Shown here piece after piece: positions 33,842-43,495 of a stretch of DNA of 64,000 bases; positions within the stretch are counted from its first letter, which is position 1, and each line of letters opens with the position of its first letter. Under the pieces are notes generated by a model that saw nothing but the letters and a program-made list of their open reading frames with translations, did not search any database and was not told the DNA's origin. The translations under genes were made by a program, and so were the position numbers. This DNA comes from Variovorax sp. PCZ-1 (lineage in GTDB: Bacteria; Pseudomonadota; Gammaproteobacteria; Burkholderiales; Burkholderiaceae_C): the NCBI RefSeq assembly GCF_018413605.1, contig NZ_JAHCDN010000003.1, forward strand, positions 248,001 to 312,000, written 5' to 3'.

Positions 33842-36800
33842 ATGAACGCACCGCTGCCCGAGCACATCCGCAAAGCGCTTGAAACTGTCACGCTGGATGA
33901 CAAGTATTCTTTAGATTACGGAAGAGCTTTCATGAGCGGCGTGCAAGCCCTTGTGAAGTTGCCGATGCTGCAGCGTTTGCGCGATCAGCAAAATGGCAAA
34001 AACACCGCAGGCTTCATCAGCGGTTATCGCGGCTCACCATTGGGCGGGTATGACCAAGCTTTATGGAAAGCCAAAAAGTATCTGCAAGAAAAGCATGTCG
34101 TCTTCCAACCCGGTGTGAATGAAGAGCTGGCCGCCACCGCGATTTGGGGCACACAGCAACTGGGCTTCGCGCCGCAGGGCAGCAATAAATACGATGGCGT
34201 GTTTGGCATTTGGTATGGCAAAGGCCCCGGTGTGGATCGTTGCTCGGATGTGTTCAAGCATGCCAATATGGCCGGCACCACGCCGCTGGGTGGCGTGATT
34301 GCTGTGGCGGGTGATGATCATGTGGCCAAGAGCTCCACCGCCGCGCACCAGAGCGATCACATCTTCAAAGCCTGCGGCCTGCCGGTGTTCTTCCCCACCG
34401 ATGTGCAAGACATTCTCGATCTGGGCTTGCATGCCTTCGCCATGAGCCGCTATGCCGGTGTGTGGACGGGCATGAAGACGATTCAGGAGATTGTGGAATC
34501 GTCGATGAGCACACAGATTGATCCGGATCGCGTGAACATCGTGATTCCTACAGATTTTGAGATGCCCAAAGGCGGCTTGCATATTCGCTGGCCAGATGCG
34601 GCTTTGGAGCAAGAGCAACGTTTGTTTGATTTCAAATGGTATGCGGCGCTGGCCTATGTGCGCGCGAATCGCTTGAATCGCAATGTGATTGAGGGCAAGA
34701 ATGATCGCTTGGGGTTGATTGCGAGTGGCAAGGCTTATAACGATTTGCGTCAAGCCTTGGTTGATTTGGGTTTGGACACCGAGACTTGCCAGCGCCTAGG
34801 CATTCGCGTGCATAAAGTCGCCGTGGTGTGGCCGCTCGAAGCGCAAATCACGCGCGAGTTCGCCACTGGGCTCAAAGAAATTCTGGTTGTTGAAGAGAAA
34901 CGCCAAGTCATCGAATACCAGCTCAAAGAAGAGCTCTACAACTGGCGCTCTGATGTGCGCCCTACTGTTCTCGGTAAATTCGACGATAAAGGCGAAGGTG
35001 GCGAATGGAGCATGCCGAATCCAACGGCAAATACATTGCTGCGCGCCAATTCAGATTTATCTCCCGCACTGATCGCCAAAGCAGTGGCCGCACGCGTGAA
35101 AAAACTCGGCGTCGATGCCGACACACTCGCCCACATCGAATCACGCCTCGCCATCATTGAAGCCAAAGAGCGCTCGCTGCAAGTGATCGATCTAAAGGCA
35201 GATCGCACACCCTGGTTCTGCTCCGGCTGCCCACACAACACCTCCACCAAAGTGCCCGAAGGCTCGCGCGCGATGGCTGGCATTGGCTGCCACTACATGG
35301 CGCTCTGGATGGATCGCGCCACCACAGGCTTCACGCAAATGGGTGGCGAAGGCGTGCCCTGGGTCGGCCAGCAGCCGTTCACCAATGATGCGCACATCTT
35401 TGCAAATCTCGGCGATGGCACTTACTTTCATAGTGGCCTGCTGGCGATTCGCCAAGCGATTGCAGCCGGCGTGAACATCACCTACAAAGTGCTCTACAAC
35501 GATGCCGTAGCCATGACGGGCGGGCAGCAAGTGGGTGAGCGGCCTGAGGGGCATTCGGTCATTCAAATTGCGCATTCGCTGACCGCCGAAGGCGTGCAAA
35601 AACTCGTCGTCGTCACCGATGAGCCAGAGAAGTATTCAAGCACTAGATTGCCCGACGGCGTAGAAGTCAAACACCGCGATTTGCTCGACGATATTCAAAA
35701 AGAATTCCGTGAAATCAAGGGCACGACAGCCATCATCTACGATCAAACCTGCGCAACAGAAAAACGTCGCCGCCGAAAGCGCGGTACGATGGTTGATCCC
35801 ACCAAACGCGTGCTCATCAACGAATTAGTCTGCGAAGGCTGCGGTGATTGCGGCGTGCAATCCAATTGCATGAGTGTGGAGCCGCTAGAAACCGAATTCG
35901 GCCGCAAGCGCACGATCAACCAAAGCACTTGCAACAAAGATTTCTCCTGCGTCAAAGGCTTCTGCCCCAGCTTCGTCACCGTGGAAGGCGAGCTCAAGAA
36001 AAAATCCAAGACAGGCAAGGCCAATCCCTTCGAATTAGGGGCATTACCAGAGCCAGCGATTGCGCAGATCCCGCAAGGCAACGCCTGGGGCATCATCGTC
36101 GCAGGCGTAGGCGGCACAGGCGTGATCACCATTGGCCAGCTCTTGGGCATGGCCGCGCATATGGAAGGCAAAGGCATCGTCACGCAAGATGCCGCTGGCC
36201 TCGCGCAAAAAGGCGGCAACACTTGGAGCCATGTGCTCTTGGCCAACACGCAAGCCGACATCGCCACCACCCGCGTCGCCATGGCCAGCGCCGATTTGAT
36301 TCTTGGCTGCGATCCGATGGTGGCCGCCAGCAAAGAGACGATGGCGCGCATGCTCGAGGGTCGCACGCATGTCGCGCTCAACGCGCACGGCTCGCCCACC
36401 GCGAGTTTCGTATTGAATGGCAATTGGCAAAACCCTTCCGAGCGCTGCGCCGCAGCCATCGTCGAAGCCGTTGGCCAGCAAGGTGTAGGCATGTTCAATG
36501 CCGATGCCGCAGCGAGCAAGCTCATGGGCGACACACTCTACACCAACCCCATGATGCTCGGCTTCGCTTGGCAAAAAGGCTGGATTCCTTTGGAGAAAGT
36601 ATCGCTGCTCCGCGCCATGGAATTGAATGCCGTAGCTATCGATCAAAACAAAGCCGCCTTCGAATGGGGCCGCCGCGCCGCGCATGATTGGGCGAGCGTA
36701 GAAAAGCTACTCACCCCCGCGCAAACCATCGAATTCAAAAAGCGAGAAGGCCAGCCAGAGATGCTCGCCAAGCGCGTCGAATTCTTAACGAACTATCAAA

Positions 36801-37378
36801 ACACCGCCTACGCGCAAGACTACAAAGCTTTCGTAGATAAAGTAAGCGCCGCAGGCAACGCGCAACTCACTGAAGCAGTGACGAAGTATCTCTTCAAGCT
36901 CATGGCCTACAAAGACGAATACGAAGTCGCCCGCCTGCACACCGATACCGCCTTCCACGACAAAGTGAAAACGCTCTTCGAAGGCGAAGTCAAACTCAGC
37001 TATCACCTCGCCCCACCTTTGCTTGCCAAGAAAAATAGCAAAGGCGAATTACAAAAGCAACCCTACGGCGCATGGATGCTCACAGCATTCAAGTTGCTTG
37101 CAAAAATGAAAGGCCTGCGTGGCACGGCTTTCGATATCTTCGGCAAAACCGAAGAGCGCAAGATGGAGCGCGCTTTGATTGGTGAATACCGCGCGAGCAT
37201 AGAAAAGCTACTGCCTTTTCTCAACGCCTCCAACGCTGCGACTGCTGTTGAGATTGCTCGCATCCCCGAGCAAATCAAAGGCTTCGGTCATGTGAAAGAG
37301 CGTAATGTGGTTGCGGCGCGTGCGAAGTGGAGCAAGCTGGAAGAAGAGTTTTCATCACCACTTGCTAAGGCTGCTTGA
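33842..37378 (+). CDS. Indolepyruvate ferredoxin oxidoreductase, fused alpha-beta type
   Basis: 1178 residues. The N-terminal pyrimidine/TPP domains (YRGSPLGGYDQALW, CSGCPHNTSTKVPEGSRAMAGIGCHYM, NLGDGTYFHSG) are followed by an iron-sulfur region (CEGCGDCGVQSNC and CNKDFSCVKGFCPS). The C-terminal gamma-type domain has GVGGTGVITIGQLLGMAAH. Such single-chain enzymes oxidise indolepyruvate and other aryl 2-oxo acids from aromatic amino acids to aryl-CoA. This fits a cell that also degrades 4-hydroxyphenylacetate-type compounds. The MITE-like element ends 13 bp upstream. Confidence 0.93.
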   Translation: MNAPLPEHIRKALETVTLDDKYSLDYGRAFMSGVQALVKLPMLQRLRDQQNGKNTAGFISGYRGSPLGGYDQALWKAKKYLQEKHVVFQPGVNEELAATAIWGTQQLGFAPQGSNKYDGVFGIWYGKGPGVDRCSDVFKHANMAGTTPLGGVIAVAGDDHVAKSSTAAHQSDHIFKACGLPVFFPTDVQDILDLGLHAFAMSRYAGVWTGMKTIQEIVESSMSTQIDPDRVNIVIPTDFEMPKGGLHIRWPDAALEQEQRLFDFKWYAALAYVRANRLNRNVIEGKNDRLGLIASGKAYNDLRQALVDLGLDTETCQRLGIRVHKVAVVWPLEAQITREFATGLKEILVVEEKRQVIEYQLKEELYNWRSDVRPTVLGKFDDKGEGGEWSMPNPTANTLLRANSDLSPALIAKAVAARVKKLGVDADTLAHIESRLAIIEAKERSLQVIDLKADRTPWFCSGCPHNTSTKVPEGSRAMAGIGCHYMALWMDRATTGFTQMGGEGVPWVGQQPFTNDAHIFANLGDGTYFHSGLLAIRQAIAAGVNITYKVLYNDAVAMTGGQQVGERPEGHSVIQIAHSLTAEGVQKLVVVTDEPEKYSSTRLPDGVEVKHRDLLDDIQKEFREIKGTTAIIYDQTCATEKRRRRKRGTMVDPTKRVLINELVCEGCGDCGVQSNCMSVEPLETEFGRKRTINQSTCNKDFSCVKGFCPSFVTVEGELKKKSKTGKANPFELGALPEPAIAQIPQGNAWGIIVAGVGGTGVITIGQLLGMAAHMEGKGIVTQDAAGLAQKGGNTWSHVLLANTQADIATTRVAMASADLILGCDPMVAASKETMARMLEGRTHVALNAHGSPTASFVLNGNWQNPSERCAAAIVEAVGQQGVGMFNADAAASKLMGDTLYTNPMMLGFAWQKGWIPLEKVSLLRAMELNAVAIDQNKAAFEWGRRAAHDWASVEKLLTPAQTIEFKKREGQPEMLAKRVEFLTNYQNTAYAQDYKAFVDKVSAAGNAQLTEAVTKYLFKLMAYKDEYEVARLHTDTAFHDKVKTLFEGEVKLSYHLAPPLLAKKNSKGELQKQPYGAWMLTAFKLLAKMKGLRGTAFDIFGKTEERKMERALIGEYRASIEKLLPFLNASNAATAVEIARIPEQIKGFGHVKERNVVAARAKWSKLEEEFSSPLAKAA

Positions 37379-37396
37379 TTCTTTACGGCACATTCC

Positions 37397-37420
37397 GTTC
37401 GAACTGAGCTTGTCGAAGTC
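37397..37420 (+). repeat. REP half-site
   Basis: GTTCGAACTGAGCTTGTCG and AAGTC: one arm of the REP palindrome seen complete near 54.5 kb. It lies 18 bp after the indolepyruvate oxidoreductase stop. Confidence 0.7.
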
Positions 37421-37440
37421 CCTGCGCTTATTTCACACCA

Positions 37441-37605
37441 CCCGCTCACCTGCCCCGTGACGTGCCCGAAAAAGCCGAGGCCTTTCTTCGTGTGGCACTC
37501 TTGCCCGCAAGCGACGAGCTGCGATCTTTTGTAGCGATGATGATATGGTTGGCCGCGCCCGACCAGCGAAAGGCTTCGTTTTTTCAGACCCATCACGGAG
37601 CGGAT
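37441..37605 (+). repeat. S element copy A (about 165 bp)
   Basis: Runs from CCCGCTCACCTGCCCCGTGA to CAGACCCATCACGGAGCGGA. Copies B and D are about 95% alike and C is diverged. Ends pair as CCGCT/AGCGG, CCGTGA/TCACGG and GAAAAA/TTTTTTC with internal loops, so it can fold into one long hairpin. An open frame runs through it but is broken in copy C. Confidence 0.85.
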
Positions 37606-37650
37606 CGAGTTGGTGGGCGCGTCGTTGCGTTTCCCGAGAGAATTTAGGGC

Positions 37651-37705
37651 AAAAGAAGCATGCTGCCGGCGTATTTACTGCGCAAAACGCTACTATTTTA
37701 ATAGT
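37651..37705 (-). repeat. R element copy 12
   Basis: GCCGGC, GTATTTA, CTGCGC, AAAAC, GCTACTATTTTAATAGT. It follows S element copy A at the same offset as R copy 15 follows S copy C, joined by a shared GGCGCGTCGTTGC. The rest of the 432-bp gap holds the REP half-site and an AT-rich stretch upstream of the next gene. Confidence 0.9.
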
Positions 37706-37810
37706 AAATCGGTTGAACAAAAAACTTTTCACGCATCACTAATAAAAGCCTACTACAGCCAAATAAATTTTTAACACGATCAACGGCGTATCGGTTACAT
37801 TGCGAAAGAT

Positions 37811-38722
37811 ATGGGTTGCAAAATATTCTTAAGCGCTCTGATTGCACTTTTCTGCTTTACCGACATTTCGATGGCACGCGGAAAAGGCAGCGGTGGTGGA
37901 ACTGTTTCCGTACGTGGACATTTTCGTAAGGACGGAACCTACGTCGCACCTCACCATCGAACCGCCCCTGATGGCAATTTCCAGAATAATTGGAGGACTC
38001 AAGGTAACTACAACCCGTACACAGGCGAAGATGGGAAAGTTGTCGCACCACCAAGCCGTACTCTAGGATCTAGTGGTACTTCATATTCGGCTCCCGTGCT
38101 TGGTACGGATAAGCCACCCGTGGCTCCAGGACTGTTAACTGCGCCACCGGCTGCAAGAAGTTTGATGATGCCCGAGCCTTTGCCGAGGGAGTTGCCATCC
38201 ACTCAGTTGCAGTCCGATCCATTACAGTTGCAGCCGCTCGGCATTGATCAGCTCGGGTCAACCAATAAATCTGTTGCCCCCATTCCTCAAAGCAATAACT
38301 CACGCTCTCTAACTTATGCCGAACAACAGAAGCTACGAGATGTGGAGCGTGCGCAATTCTGGGCTAAGCAAGGTTACTCTTTCAATCCAGCGTACATGTC
38401 AGCGTACTCAATGGATCAAAAGGTCAAAGATATCGAACGTGCAAAGTTCTGGAGCGCAAAGGGCTTCAACTTCAACCCAGAGTTCATGTCAGCATACTCG
38501 ATGGATCAGAAAGTAAAGGATATAGAGCGTGCTAAGCACTGGCAAGAGCGGGGCTACACCTTTAATGCTGAATACATGTCAGCATACTCAATGGATCAGA
38601 AAGTGCGTGACATTGAACGTGCACGTTATTGGAGCACGCGAGGATTGAACTTTGATCCTAACTATATGTCAGCCTACTCCATGGATCGCGAAGCTGAGCG
38701 CAAGGGCCTAGCATCTAGATAA
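37811..38722 (+). CDS. Secreted protein with four 30-residue C-terminal repeats
   Basis: 303 residues. A signal peptide (LSALIALFCFTDISMA) is followed by VRGHFRKDGTYVAPHHRT and NNWRTQGNYNPYTGEDG, a motif found in many small secreted proteins with GTYVxPHxRT and NPYTG. A Pro/Ser/Leu-rich linker leads to four tandem 30-residue units, each ERAxxWxxxGxxFxPxY followed by MSAYSMDQKVKDI. The last unit is truncated. At DNA level the period is 90 bp. The gene is AT-richer than its neighbours and is bracketed by inverted S elements. Function unknown. Confidence 0.8.
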   Translation: MGCKIFLSALIALFCFTDISMARGKGSGGGTVSVRGHFRKDGTYVAPHHRTAPDGNFQNNWRTQGNYNPYTGEDGKVVAPPSRTLGSSGTSYSAPVLGTDKPPVAPGLLTAPPAARSLMMPEPLPRELPSTQLQSDPLQLQPLGIDQLGSTNKSVAPIPQSNNSRSLTYAEQQKLRDVERAQFWAKQGYSFNPAYMSAYSMDQKVKDIERAKFWSAKGFNFNPEFMSAYSMDQKVKDIERAKHWQERGYTFNAEYMSAYSMDQKVRDIERARYWSTRGLNFDPNYMSAYSMDREAERKGLASR

Positions 38723-38764
38723 CTCACGACTCGAATCGGTTAGTCTTTGCTTTATTCAGTCTTC

Positions 38765-38929
38765 ATCCGCTCCGTGATGGGTCTGAAAAAACGAAGCCTT
38801 TCGCTGGTCGGGCGCGGCCAACCATCTCATCATCGCTACAAAAGATCGCAGCTCGTCGCTTGCGGGTAAGAGCGCCACACGAAGAAAGGCCTCGGCTTTT
38901 TCGGGCACGTCACGGGGCAGGCGAGCGGG
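38765..38929 (-). repeat. S element copy B (inverted)
   Basis: Reverse complement is nearly identical to copy A over 165 bp. Copies A and B face each other across the repeat-protein gene, a composite arrangement. Confidence 0.85.
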
Positions 38930-38942
38930 TGGTGTGATCGGG

Positions 38943-39284
38943 CTACGATGCGTTGTTAGTGCGAAGATCTTCAACGCCTTGTGCAGATAACCAGACCAGC
39001 GTGTTGACATACGTTTCTATTCGATCAACCAGAGCTGCACGCGGACCTTCTCTCCACCGGCTTGATCCATAAAACGCCGCCTGTTCTGCTTCAAGAGCTT
39101 CTCGGTTTTTATAGGCGCGAATCAGAAAATAAGTCTCTTCTTCGTGGTCTGATTTTCCATAGGCAACCACATCCATGCCCGCGCTTCTGATCATTGGCAC
39201 AGCTAGGTTGTGCATCGCCTCATGGAATGCCTCTAGCGTGCCAGGTTTAAGACGATAGGTGCGAATTTCAAGAAGATGACTCAT
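38943..39284 (-). CDS. NIPSNAP family protein
   Basis: 113 residues from ATG 39284; upstream in-frame codons overlap pgk. MSHLLEIRTYRLKPGTLEAF is the typical NIPSNAP ferredoxin-like start, and EEETYFLIRAYKNREALEA follows. These dimeric alpha-beta barrel proteins have no agreed function. It starts 7 bp after pgk and its stop is 13 bp from S element copy B. Confidence 0.85.
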   Translation of the reverse strand: MSHLLEIRTYRLKPGTLEAFHEAMHNLAVPMIRSAGMDVVAYGKSDHEEETYFLIRAYKNREALEAEQAAFYGSSRWREGPRAALVDRIETYVNTLVWLSAQGVEDLRTNNAS

Positions 39285-39291
39285 ATTGAAT

Positions 39292-40482
39292 TCATCCAGC
39301 CCGCTTCGCCAAAATTTCAAACGCTGGCAAGGTTTTGCCTTCGAGCACTTCGAGGAATGCGCCGCCGCCGGTGGAGATGTAGCTCACTTCTTTTTCTATA
39401 CCGTATTTGGCGATGGCGGCCAAGGTGTCGCCGCCACCTGCGATGCTGAAGGCGCTGGAATCGGCGATGGCCTTGGCGATGGTTTTTGTGCCGCCCGCGA
39501 ATGCGTCGAATTCGAACACGCCGATGGGGCCATTCCAGACGATAGTGCCGGCGGCTTTGAGTTGGTCGGCGAGGATGGCGGCTGTTTTGGGGCCGATGTC
39601 TAGGATGAGATCGTCATCGGCTACGTCAGTTGCGGCTTTGACTGTGGCGGGCGCATCGGCTGCGAAGGTTTTGGCGCAGACGACATCAACGGGGATGGGC
39701 ACTGCCGCGCCGCGCGCTTTCATCGCTTCGATCACGGCCTTAGCATCGGAGAGCAAATCTGGCTCGGCTAAGGATTTGCCGATTTTCAGACCAGCTGCGA
39801 GCATGAAGGTGTTGGCGATGCCGCCGCCGACGATCAGGCCATCGACTTTTGCAGAGAGGGCTTGCAGGATGGTGAGCTTGGTGGAGACTTTGCTGCCTGC
39901 GACGATGGCGACCAAGGGACGCTTAGGGTTGGCCAAGGCTTTGCCAATTGCGTCCATCTCGGCAGCGAGCAAGGGGCCAGCGCTGGCGATTTTTGCGAAC
40001 TGGGCGATACCGTAAGTGGAGGCTTCGGCTCGGTGGGCTGTGCCGAAAGCATCATGCACGAAGATGTCGCACAGCTGAGCCATTTTTTGTGCGAGCTCGG
40101 GGGCGTTTTTCTTTTCACCTTTGTTCACGCGGCAGTTTTCCAGCAACACCACTTCGCCGGGGTTCACGGCTACGCCATCGACCCAGTTGGAAACCAGCTT
40201 CACAGGCTTGCCCAGTAGCTCGCTCATGCGCGCGGCCACGGGTGCGAGGCTGTCTTCGGGTTTGAATTCACCTTCCGTGGGGCGGCCGAGGTGAGAGGTC
40301 ACCATCACTGCTGCGCCTGCCTTCAAGGCCATCTCAATGCAAGGGATGCTGGCGCGGATGCGGGTGTCTTCGGTGATCTTGCCAGCGTCGTCTTGCGGCA
40401 CGTTGAGATCTGCGCGGATGAAAACGCGTTTACCAGTGGCTTGGCCTGAGGAGCAGAGATCGGAGAAGCGGATGAATTGCAT
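39292..40482 (-). CDS. pgk: Phosphoglycerate kinase
   Basis: 396 residues from ATG 40482. [78 protein letters not shown] and GGGDTLAAI make the complete PGK set. It interconverts 1,3-bisphosphoglycerate and 3-phosphoglycerate. The open frame extends upstream through a G palindrome, which would encode a charged nonsense leader; the conserved N-terminus decides the start. It probably forms a transcript with the NIPSNAP gene. Confidence 0.97.
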   Translation of the reverse strand: MQFIRFSDLCSSGQATGKRVFIRADLNVPQDDAGKITEDTRIRASIPCIEMALKAGAAVMVTSHLGRPTEGEFKPEDSLAPVAARMSELLGKPVKLVSNWVDGVAVNPGEVVLLENCRVNKGEKKNAPELAQKMAQLCDIFVHDAFGTAHRAEASTYGIAQFAKIASAGPLLAAEMDAIGKALANPKRPLVAIVAGSKVSTKLTILQALSAKVDGLIVGGGIANTFMLAAGLKIGKSLAEPDLLSDAKAVIEAMKARGAAVPIPVDVVCAKTFAADAPATVKAATDVADDDLILDIGPKTAAILADQLKAAGTIVWNGPIGVFEFDAFAGGTKTIAKAIADSSAFSIAGGGDTLAAIAKYGIEKEVSYISTGGGAFLEVLEGKTLPAFEILAKRAG

Positions 40483-40504
40483 GATGAGAGAGGAAGTAAG
40501 GATT

Positions 40505-40613
40505 TTTTGAACGCAGAAGGCGCAAAAATTCGCAAAAACCACAGAAAAGAAAATAACCCTGGGCTTTCTTTTTTGCGTCTTCTGCGTCACCTTTGCGTCT
40601 TTTGCGTTCAAAG
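40505..40613. repeat. G palindrome copy 1
   Basis: Left arm TTTGAACGCAGAAGGCGCAA then AAATTCGCAAAAAC; right arm GCGTCACCTTTGCGTCTTTT then GCGTTCAAA. It is a roughly 105-bp imperfect palindrome built of repeated GCGnAAA-type words with an AAAAGAAAA centre, upstream of pgk and gshA. Confidence 0.75.
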
Positions 40614-40741
40614 GTATGGTCAGCAGTCTGCAATTGTAGGCGGCGCGTGAAGACTCAAATTTCGTCACCACCTTGTAACCAGCAGACTTGTCCCCAAATT
40701 CCTACAATAGAGCCCATACGCGCCTCATACTGAAAGAAAAA

Positions 40742-42058
40742 ATGGTTCCGCACCTCATTACCGCCACCAACAGCCCCATCAACGAACTGGAACAGCGCAT
40801 CTTAGACAGCATGCCCGCGATTGAACGCTGGTTTCGCTTGGAGTGGATGGAGCACACGCCCCCGTTTTACAGTTCGGTCGATGTGCGCAATGCAGGCTTC
40901 AAGCTCGCGCCGGTGGATACCAATCTGTATCCCGGTGGCTGGAACAACTTGACGGAAGAGATGCTGCCTCTCGCTGTGCAAGCGGCGATGGCGGCGATTG
41001 AGAAGATTTGCCCCGATGCGAAGAATCTGCTCGTGATTCCGGAGAACCATACGCGCAATATGTTCTATCTGATGAACGTGGCGCGCTTGGCTCGCATTTT
41101 CAACATGGCCGGGCTGAACGTGCGCCTAGGCTCAATCAATCCTGAAATCAAAGAAACCACGCGCATTGATTTGCCCAATGGTGATCATGTGGTGCTTGAG
41201 CCTGCGCAGCGCATCAAGAGCGATTCCGGTTTGGGCAAAGGCCGCTTGGGGCTGAAAGATTTTGATCCTTGCACTATTCTTTTAAATAACGATTTGAGCG
41301 CTGGCGTGCCCGGCATCTTGGAGGATATCCACGAGCAGTTTTTGCTGCCGCCACTGCACGCGGGCTGGCATGTGCGCCGCAAATCACAGCATTTCCAAGC
41401 GTATGAAGAATTAACGAAGCGCTTTGGCAAATTGCTCGGCATCGATCCTTGGCTGATCAATCCGATGTTTGCGCAATGCGGTGAGGTGAATTTCCATGAA
41501 GGTGTGGGCATGGATTGCCTGACCTCGAATGTGGATGCGTTGCTCACCAAGATCAAACGTAAATACAAAGAATACGGTATCACCGAGAAGCCTTTCGTCG
41601 TGGTGAAGGCTGATAACGGCACCTATGGCATGGGCATCATGACGGTGCGCGATGCGAAAGAATTGGAAGAGATCAATCGCAAAACGAAAAACAAAATGAG
41701 CGTGGCCAAAGATGGGCAAGAGATCAACCAAGTGATCATCCAAGAAGGCGTGCACACCAATGAGCGCGTGAACGCTGCAGTGGCTGAGCCCGTGGTTTAT
41801 ATGATGGATCGTTATGTGGTGGGCGGCTTTTATCGCGTGCATTCTGAGCGCGGCGTAGATGAGAATTTGAACTCCCCTGGTGCGCAGTTTGTGCCGCTGG
41901 CGTTTGATAAATCGGCACATCTGCCTCAGCCGGGTGCTAAGCCGGGTGCGAGCGTGCCGAATCGCTTTTATATGTATGGCGTGATTGGGCGCTTGGCGAT
42001 GCTGGCAGCCAGCTATGAGCTGGAGGCGACGGATCCTGAAGCCGAAGTTTACGAGTAA
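40742..42058 (+). CDS. gshA: Glutamate-cysteine ligase, proteobacterial ATP-grasp-like type
   Basis: 438 residues from ATG 40742, which matches the family start better than the longer frame. VDVRNAGFKLAPVDTNLYPGGWNNL, IPENHTRNMFYLMNVA, ILLNNDLSAGVP, KADNGTYGMGIM and GGFYRVHSERGVDENLNSPG identify the betaproteobacterial GshA class, distinct from E. coli GshA. It makes gamma-glutamylcysteine for glutathione. It is divergent from pgk. Confidence 0.94.
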   Translation: MVPHLITATNSPINELEQRILDSMPAIERWFRLEWMEHTPPFYSSVDVRNAGFKLAPVDTNLYPGGWNNLTEEMLPLAVQAAMAAIEKICPDAKNLLVIPENHTRNMFYLMNVARLARIFNMAGLNVRLGSINPEIKETTRIDLPNGDHVVLEPAQRIKSDSGLGKGRLGLKDFDPCTILLNNDLSAGVPGILEDIHEQFLLPPLHAGWHVRRKSQHFQAYEELTKRFGKLLGIDPWLINPMFAQCGEVNFHEGVGMDCLTSNVDALLTKIKRKYKEYGITEKPFVVVKADNGTYGMGIMTVRDAKELEEINRKTKNKMSVAKDGQEINQVIIQEGVHTNERVNAAVAEPVVYMMDRYVVGGFYRVHSERGVDENLNSPGAQFVPLAFDKSAHLPQPGAKPGASVPNRFYMYGVIGRLAMLAASYELEATDPEAEVYE

Positions 42059-42064
42059 ATATAG

Positions 42065-42123
42065 TGCTAAAACAATCGATAGCCGGCGTAGAATCTGCGC
42101 TAACAGCTACTAATTCAATAGCA
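42065..42123 (-). repeat. R element copy 13 (abuts metallopeptidase start)
   Basis: ATAGCCGGC, GTAGAAT, CTGCGC, TAACA, GCTACTAATTCAATAGC. The final C is followed directly by the ATG of the next gene, leaving no room for a conventional ribosome-binding site. Confidence 0.92.
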
Positions 42124-43262
42124 TGCCATTATCTAACGCTCCGCTGAAGACGATCCGCTCCACACGGCGAGCGTATCAATGCGTTTGCGGCTCGCCGATT
42201 TTCTTCCGCAACAGCCAATGCCTCTCCTGTGGTCGCACGCTCGCCTATGAGCCTGTGAGCGCGCGCATGGTGGCGCTCGTCTCGCATCACGATTCCACAG
42301 GCGACACATGGCATATCGAAGGCGATAAGGATGGTTCAGCCTTCCACCGCTGTGCCAACTATCAAACCGCCGCCGGCTGCAATTGGCTGCGCCCTGCGGG
42401 CATCGCATCGCATCATGATCGCGGTCTGTGCATCTCTTGCAGCTTGAATCGCATGATCCCCGATCAAAGCAGCGAAGAAAATCAAGTGCTCTGGGGTCGC
42501 ATTGAAAATGCCAAGCGCCGCCTCGTGAGCCAGTTGCTCGCACTGGGGCTGCCCGTGCGCTCCAAGCTGCCCGGCGTGTGGCAGGATGAGACGCAAGGCT
42601 TGGCTTTTGATTTCCTGCGCGATTGGCCAGATCAACCGGTGACAACTGGCCATGCGCATGGCGTGATCACGGTGAACGCACTGGAAGCCGACGATGCCGT
42701 GCGCGAGCAAACCCGCGCGGCGCTGCATGAGCCCTATCGCACTTTGCTTGGTCATCTGCGCCATGAGGTGGGGCACTACTACTGGGATCGTTTGATTGCA
42801 CATACACCGTGGCTCGACGCATTCCGCCAGCTCTTTGGCGATGAGCGCGCAGACTATTCTGTTGCTTTGCAGCGCCACTATGCCCAGGGTGCGCCACAGG
42901 ATTGGCGCGAAAAGCATGTGAGCGCCTATGCCAGCAGTCACCCTTGGGAAGATTGGGCGGAGAGCTGGGCGCATTATTTGCATTTGCGCGATGCGCTAGA
43001 TAGCGCGGCTAGCTTTGGGCTCACGGCGGAAGATGTGGAATGGCGTTCACAAGATTTCAGCCTGGATGCTCTCTGGGATGCGCAGCGCCCAGGCAGCGGC
43101 GCTTACCTCAAGCTCATCAACGATTGGCTGCGCATGACGAGTGTGCTCAATGAGCTTTCCGACAGCATGGGGCAAGCACCGTTTTATCCCTTTGTGCTTT
43201 CGCGCAAGGTGGTGGCGAAATTGCAGCTCGTGCATGAGGTGATCGCGCAAGCGAACGCCTAA
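42123..43262 (+). CDS. Putative zinc-binding metallopeptidase with N-terminal zinc ribbon
   Basis: 379 residues. A zinc ribbon (YQCVCGSPIFFRNSQCLSCG) and a second cysteine pair (CISCSLN) form the N-terminal part. The peptidase-like domain carries HEVGH at 214-218 and EDWAESWAHYLH further on. This is the architecture of the family often annotated as zinc-ribbon plus zinc-binding metallo-peptidase. No signal peptide, so it is cytosolic. The start codon is the first triplet after R element copy 13. Confidence 0.85.
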   Translation: MPLSNAPLKTIRSTRRAYQCVCGSPIFFRNSQCLSCGRTLAYEPVSARMVALVSHHDSTGDTWHIEGDKDGSAFHRCANYQTAAGCNWLRPAGIASHHDRGLCISCSLNRMIPDQSSEENQVLWGRIENAKRRLVSQLLALGLPVRSKLPGVWQDETQGLAFDFLRDWPDQPVTTGHAHGVITVNALEADDAVREQTRAALHEPYRTLLGHLRHEVGHYYWDRLIAHTPWLDAFRQLFGDERADYSVALQRHYAQGAPQDWREKHVSAYASSHPWEDWAESWAHYLHLRDALDSAASFGLTAEDVEWRSQDFSLDALWDAQRPGSGAYLKLINDWLRMTSVLNELSDSMGQAPFYPFVLSRKVVAKLQLVHEVIAQANA

Positions 43263-43294
43263 TGTGCACGGCATGCGCTTGCAGAATTTACATT

Positions 43295-43360
43295 TACTAC
43301 GAATTTGGTAGCATTCTGCGCAGATTCTATGCCGGCTAAAGGCCACTTTGACTGTAAATA
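43295..43360 (+). repeat. R element copy 14
   Basis: ACTACGAATTTGGTAGC, ATTCT, GCGCAG, ATTCTAT, GCCGGC, TAAAGGCCACTTTGACTG. It lies between the metallopeptidase stop and the EF-hand gene. Confidence 0.92.
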
Positions 43361-43495
43361 GATGTGGATAACGTGAGCATTGCAGCATACGGTGTGAGAT
43401 AACTGCGCTCCAGACAACAGTTGGCAAAAGCGCTTGGGCAATGGTGGAAGTTGAGTTTCAATCAAGCTTCTTTCAACCATTCAAGGAGTGTTCGC

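Noticed and set aside
41274-41315. Weak R-like sequence inside gshA
   Set aside because: Spacing does not fit and the peptide ILLNNDLSAGVP is conserved in the enzyme family.
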